Source: Vibrio campbellii CAIM 519 = NBRC 15631 = ATCC 25920 (lineage in GTDB: Bacteria; Pseudomonadota; Gammaproteobacteria; Enterobacterales; Vibrionaceae). Taken from it: a stretch of 64,000 nt of DNA. Positions 63,736 to 64,000 of the stretch are shown in pieces. The position numbers were made by a program, and so were the translations under genes. The stretch's first letter is position 1; the number at the start of each line of letters is the position of its first letter. The DNA is taken from positions 620,001-684,000 of the forward strand of contig NZ_CP015863.1 in assembly GCF_002163755.1 (NCBI RefSeq), given 5' to 3'. Under the pieces are notes generated by a model. That model had not been told where the DNA came from and made no database searches. It worked only from the letters and a program-made list of their open reading frames with translations.

Positions 63736-64000
63736 ATGTTTATTTCTCAAGCTCACGCAGCAGCAGAAGGCGCACCAGCAGGCGGCGGTTTTGAAATGCT
63801 AATCATGCTAGGCATGTTTGCGGTGATCTTCTACTTCATGATCTACCGCCCACAATCTAAGCGTGTTAAAGAACACAAGAACCTAATGTCTTCTATGGGC
63901 AAAGGCGATGAAGTTCTAACAAGCGGCGGCCTAGTGGGTAAAATCACTAAGATTGCTGAAGACAACGATTTCATTTCAATTGAGCTAAACGCAAACAATG
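63736..64000 (+). CDS. yajC: Preprotein translocase subunit YajC (partial, 5' end)
   Basis: The frame begins MFISQAHAAAEGAPAGGG and continues to the window edge. One membrane helix (about residues 20-38, MLIMLGMFAVIFYFMIYRP) is followed by the conserved RPQSKRVKEHKNLMSSMGKGDEV cytoplasmic segment. YajC associates with SecDF and the Sec translocon. ATG 63736 follows AGGA. secD and secF are expected next, outside the window. Confidence 0.95.
   Translation, partial: MFISQAHAAAEGAPAGGGFEMLIMLGMFAVIFYFMIYRPQSKRVKEHKNLMSSMGKGDEVLTSGGLVGKITKIAEDNDFISIELNANN

Overview
This window is chromosomal core DNA from a gammaproteobacterium, almost certainly a Vibrio of the Harveyi/parahaemolyticus/alginolyticus type. 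The basis is the 1,553-nt 16S rRNA gene with a Vibrio-like tRNA-Ala(GGC)/tRNA-Glu(UUC) spacer, the OxyR2-type regulator divergent from a 2-Cys peroxiredoxin, the very long PstC and PstA permeases, and E. coli-like local gene orders (ileS-lspA-fkpB-ispH; slt-trpR; raiA-pheL-pheA; bamD/rluD-pgeF-clpB-rrn; queA-tgt-yajC). I see no insertion sequence, prophage, integron, CRISPR array or toxin-antitoxin module, and no wholly unknown multigene system. What is unusual is mostly regulatory.

Layout. 1-2.4 kb: ileS tail, lspA, fkpB, ispH. 2.4-6.5 kb: a pyruvate-type two-component system (btsR, btsS) and a short CstA-family transporter, preceded by seven LytTR-type operator repeats in exact 20-bp phase. 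6.8-10.8 kb: a lipoprotein, a small secreted protein, then murein recycling (murQ, anmK, nagZ). 11-13.3 kb: aroF-tyrA with two TyrR boxes. 13.3-19.3 kb: M23 peptidase, PilZ protein, ettA, slt, trpR. 19.4-21.8 kb: yjjX, pheA with a complete Phe-rich leader and attenuator, and raiA with two CRP-type promoters. 22-29 kb: a solute-binding/SLT transglycosylase, bamD, rluD, pgeF, and clpB with a heat-shock promoter. 29.1-35 kb: a full rRNA operon (P1, P2, boxA, 16S, tRNA-Ala, tRNA-Glu, 23S, 5S, tRNA-Asp, tRNA-Trp) ending in a terminator, followed by a decayed second copy of its tRNA tail and terminator. 35.3-40 kb: DUF1904 protein, mepA, an uncharacterised small gene, yfhL-trhP, rdgC.

40-53.3 kb is a phosphate and polyphosphate supercluster: phoB-phoR-pstS, then ppk-ppx on the other strand, then pstC-pstA-pstB-phoU, then a PPK2 kinase. 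Pho boxes precede phoB and pstC, and a weaker one precedes ppk. Together these genes sense phosphate, import it, store it as polyphosphate and reuse it. 53.4-56.1 kb: cutC, the peroxiredoxin and its divergent OxyR2-like regulator. 56.1-59.8 kb: the glyoxylate shunt (aceB, aceA) behind a 600-bp control region with several palindromes. 59.9-64 kb: a CBS-domain protein, a small secreted cysteine-containing protein, queA, a structured spacer, tgt and the start of yajC.

All family names come from recognising protein sequence by eye. No database search was run. Regulatory sites are matches to remembered consensus motifs and are predictions.
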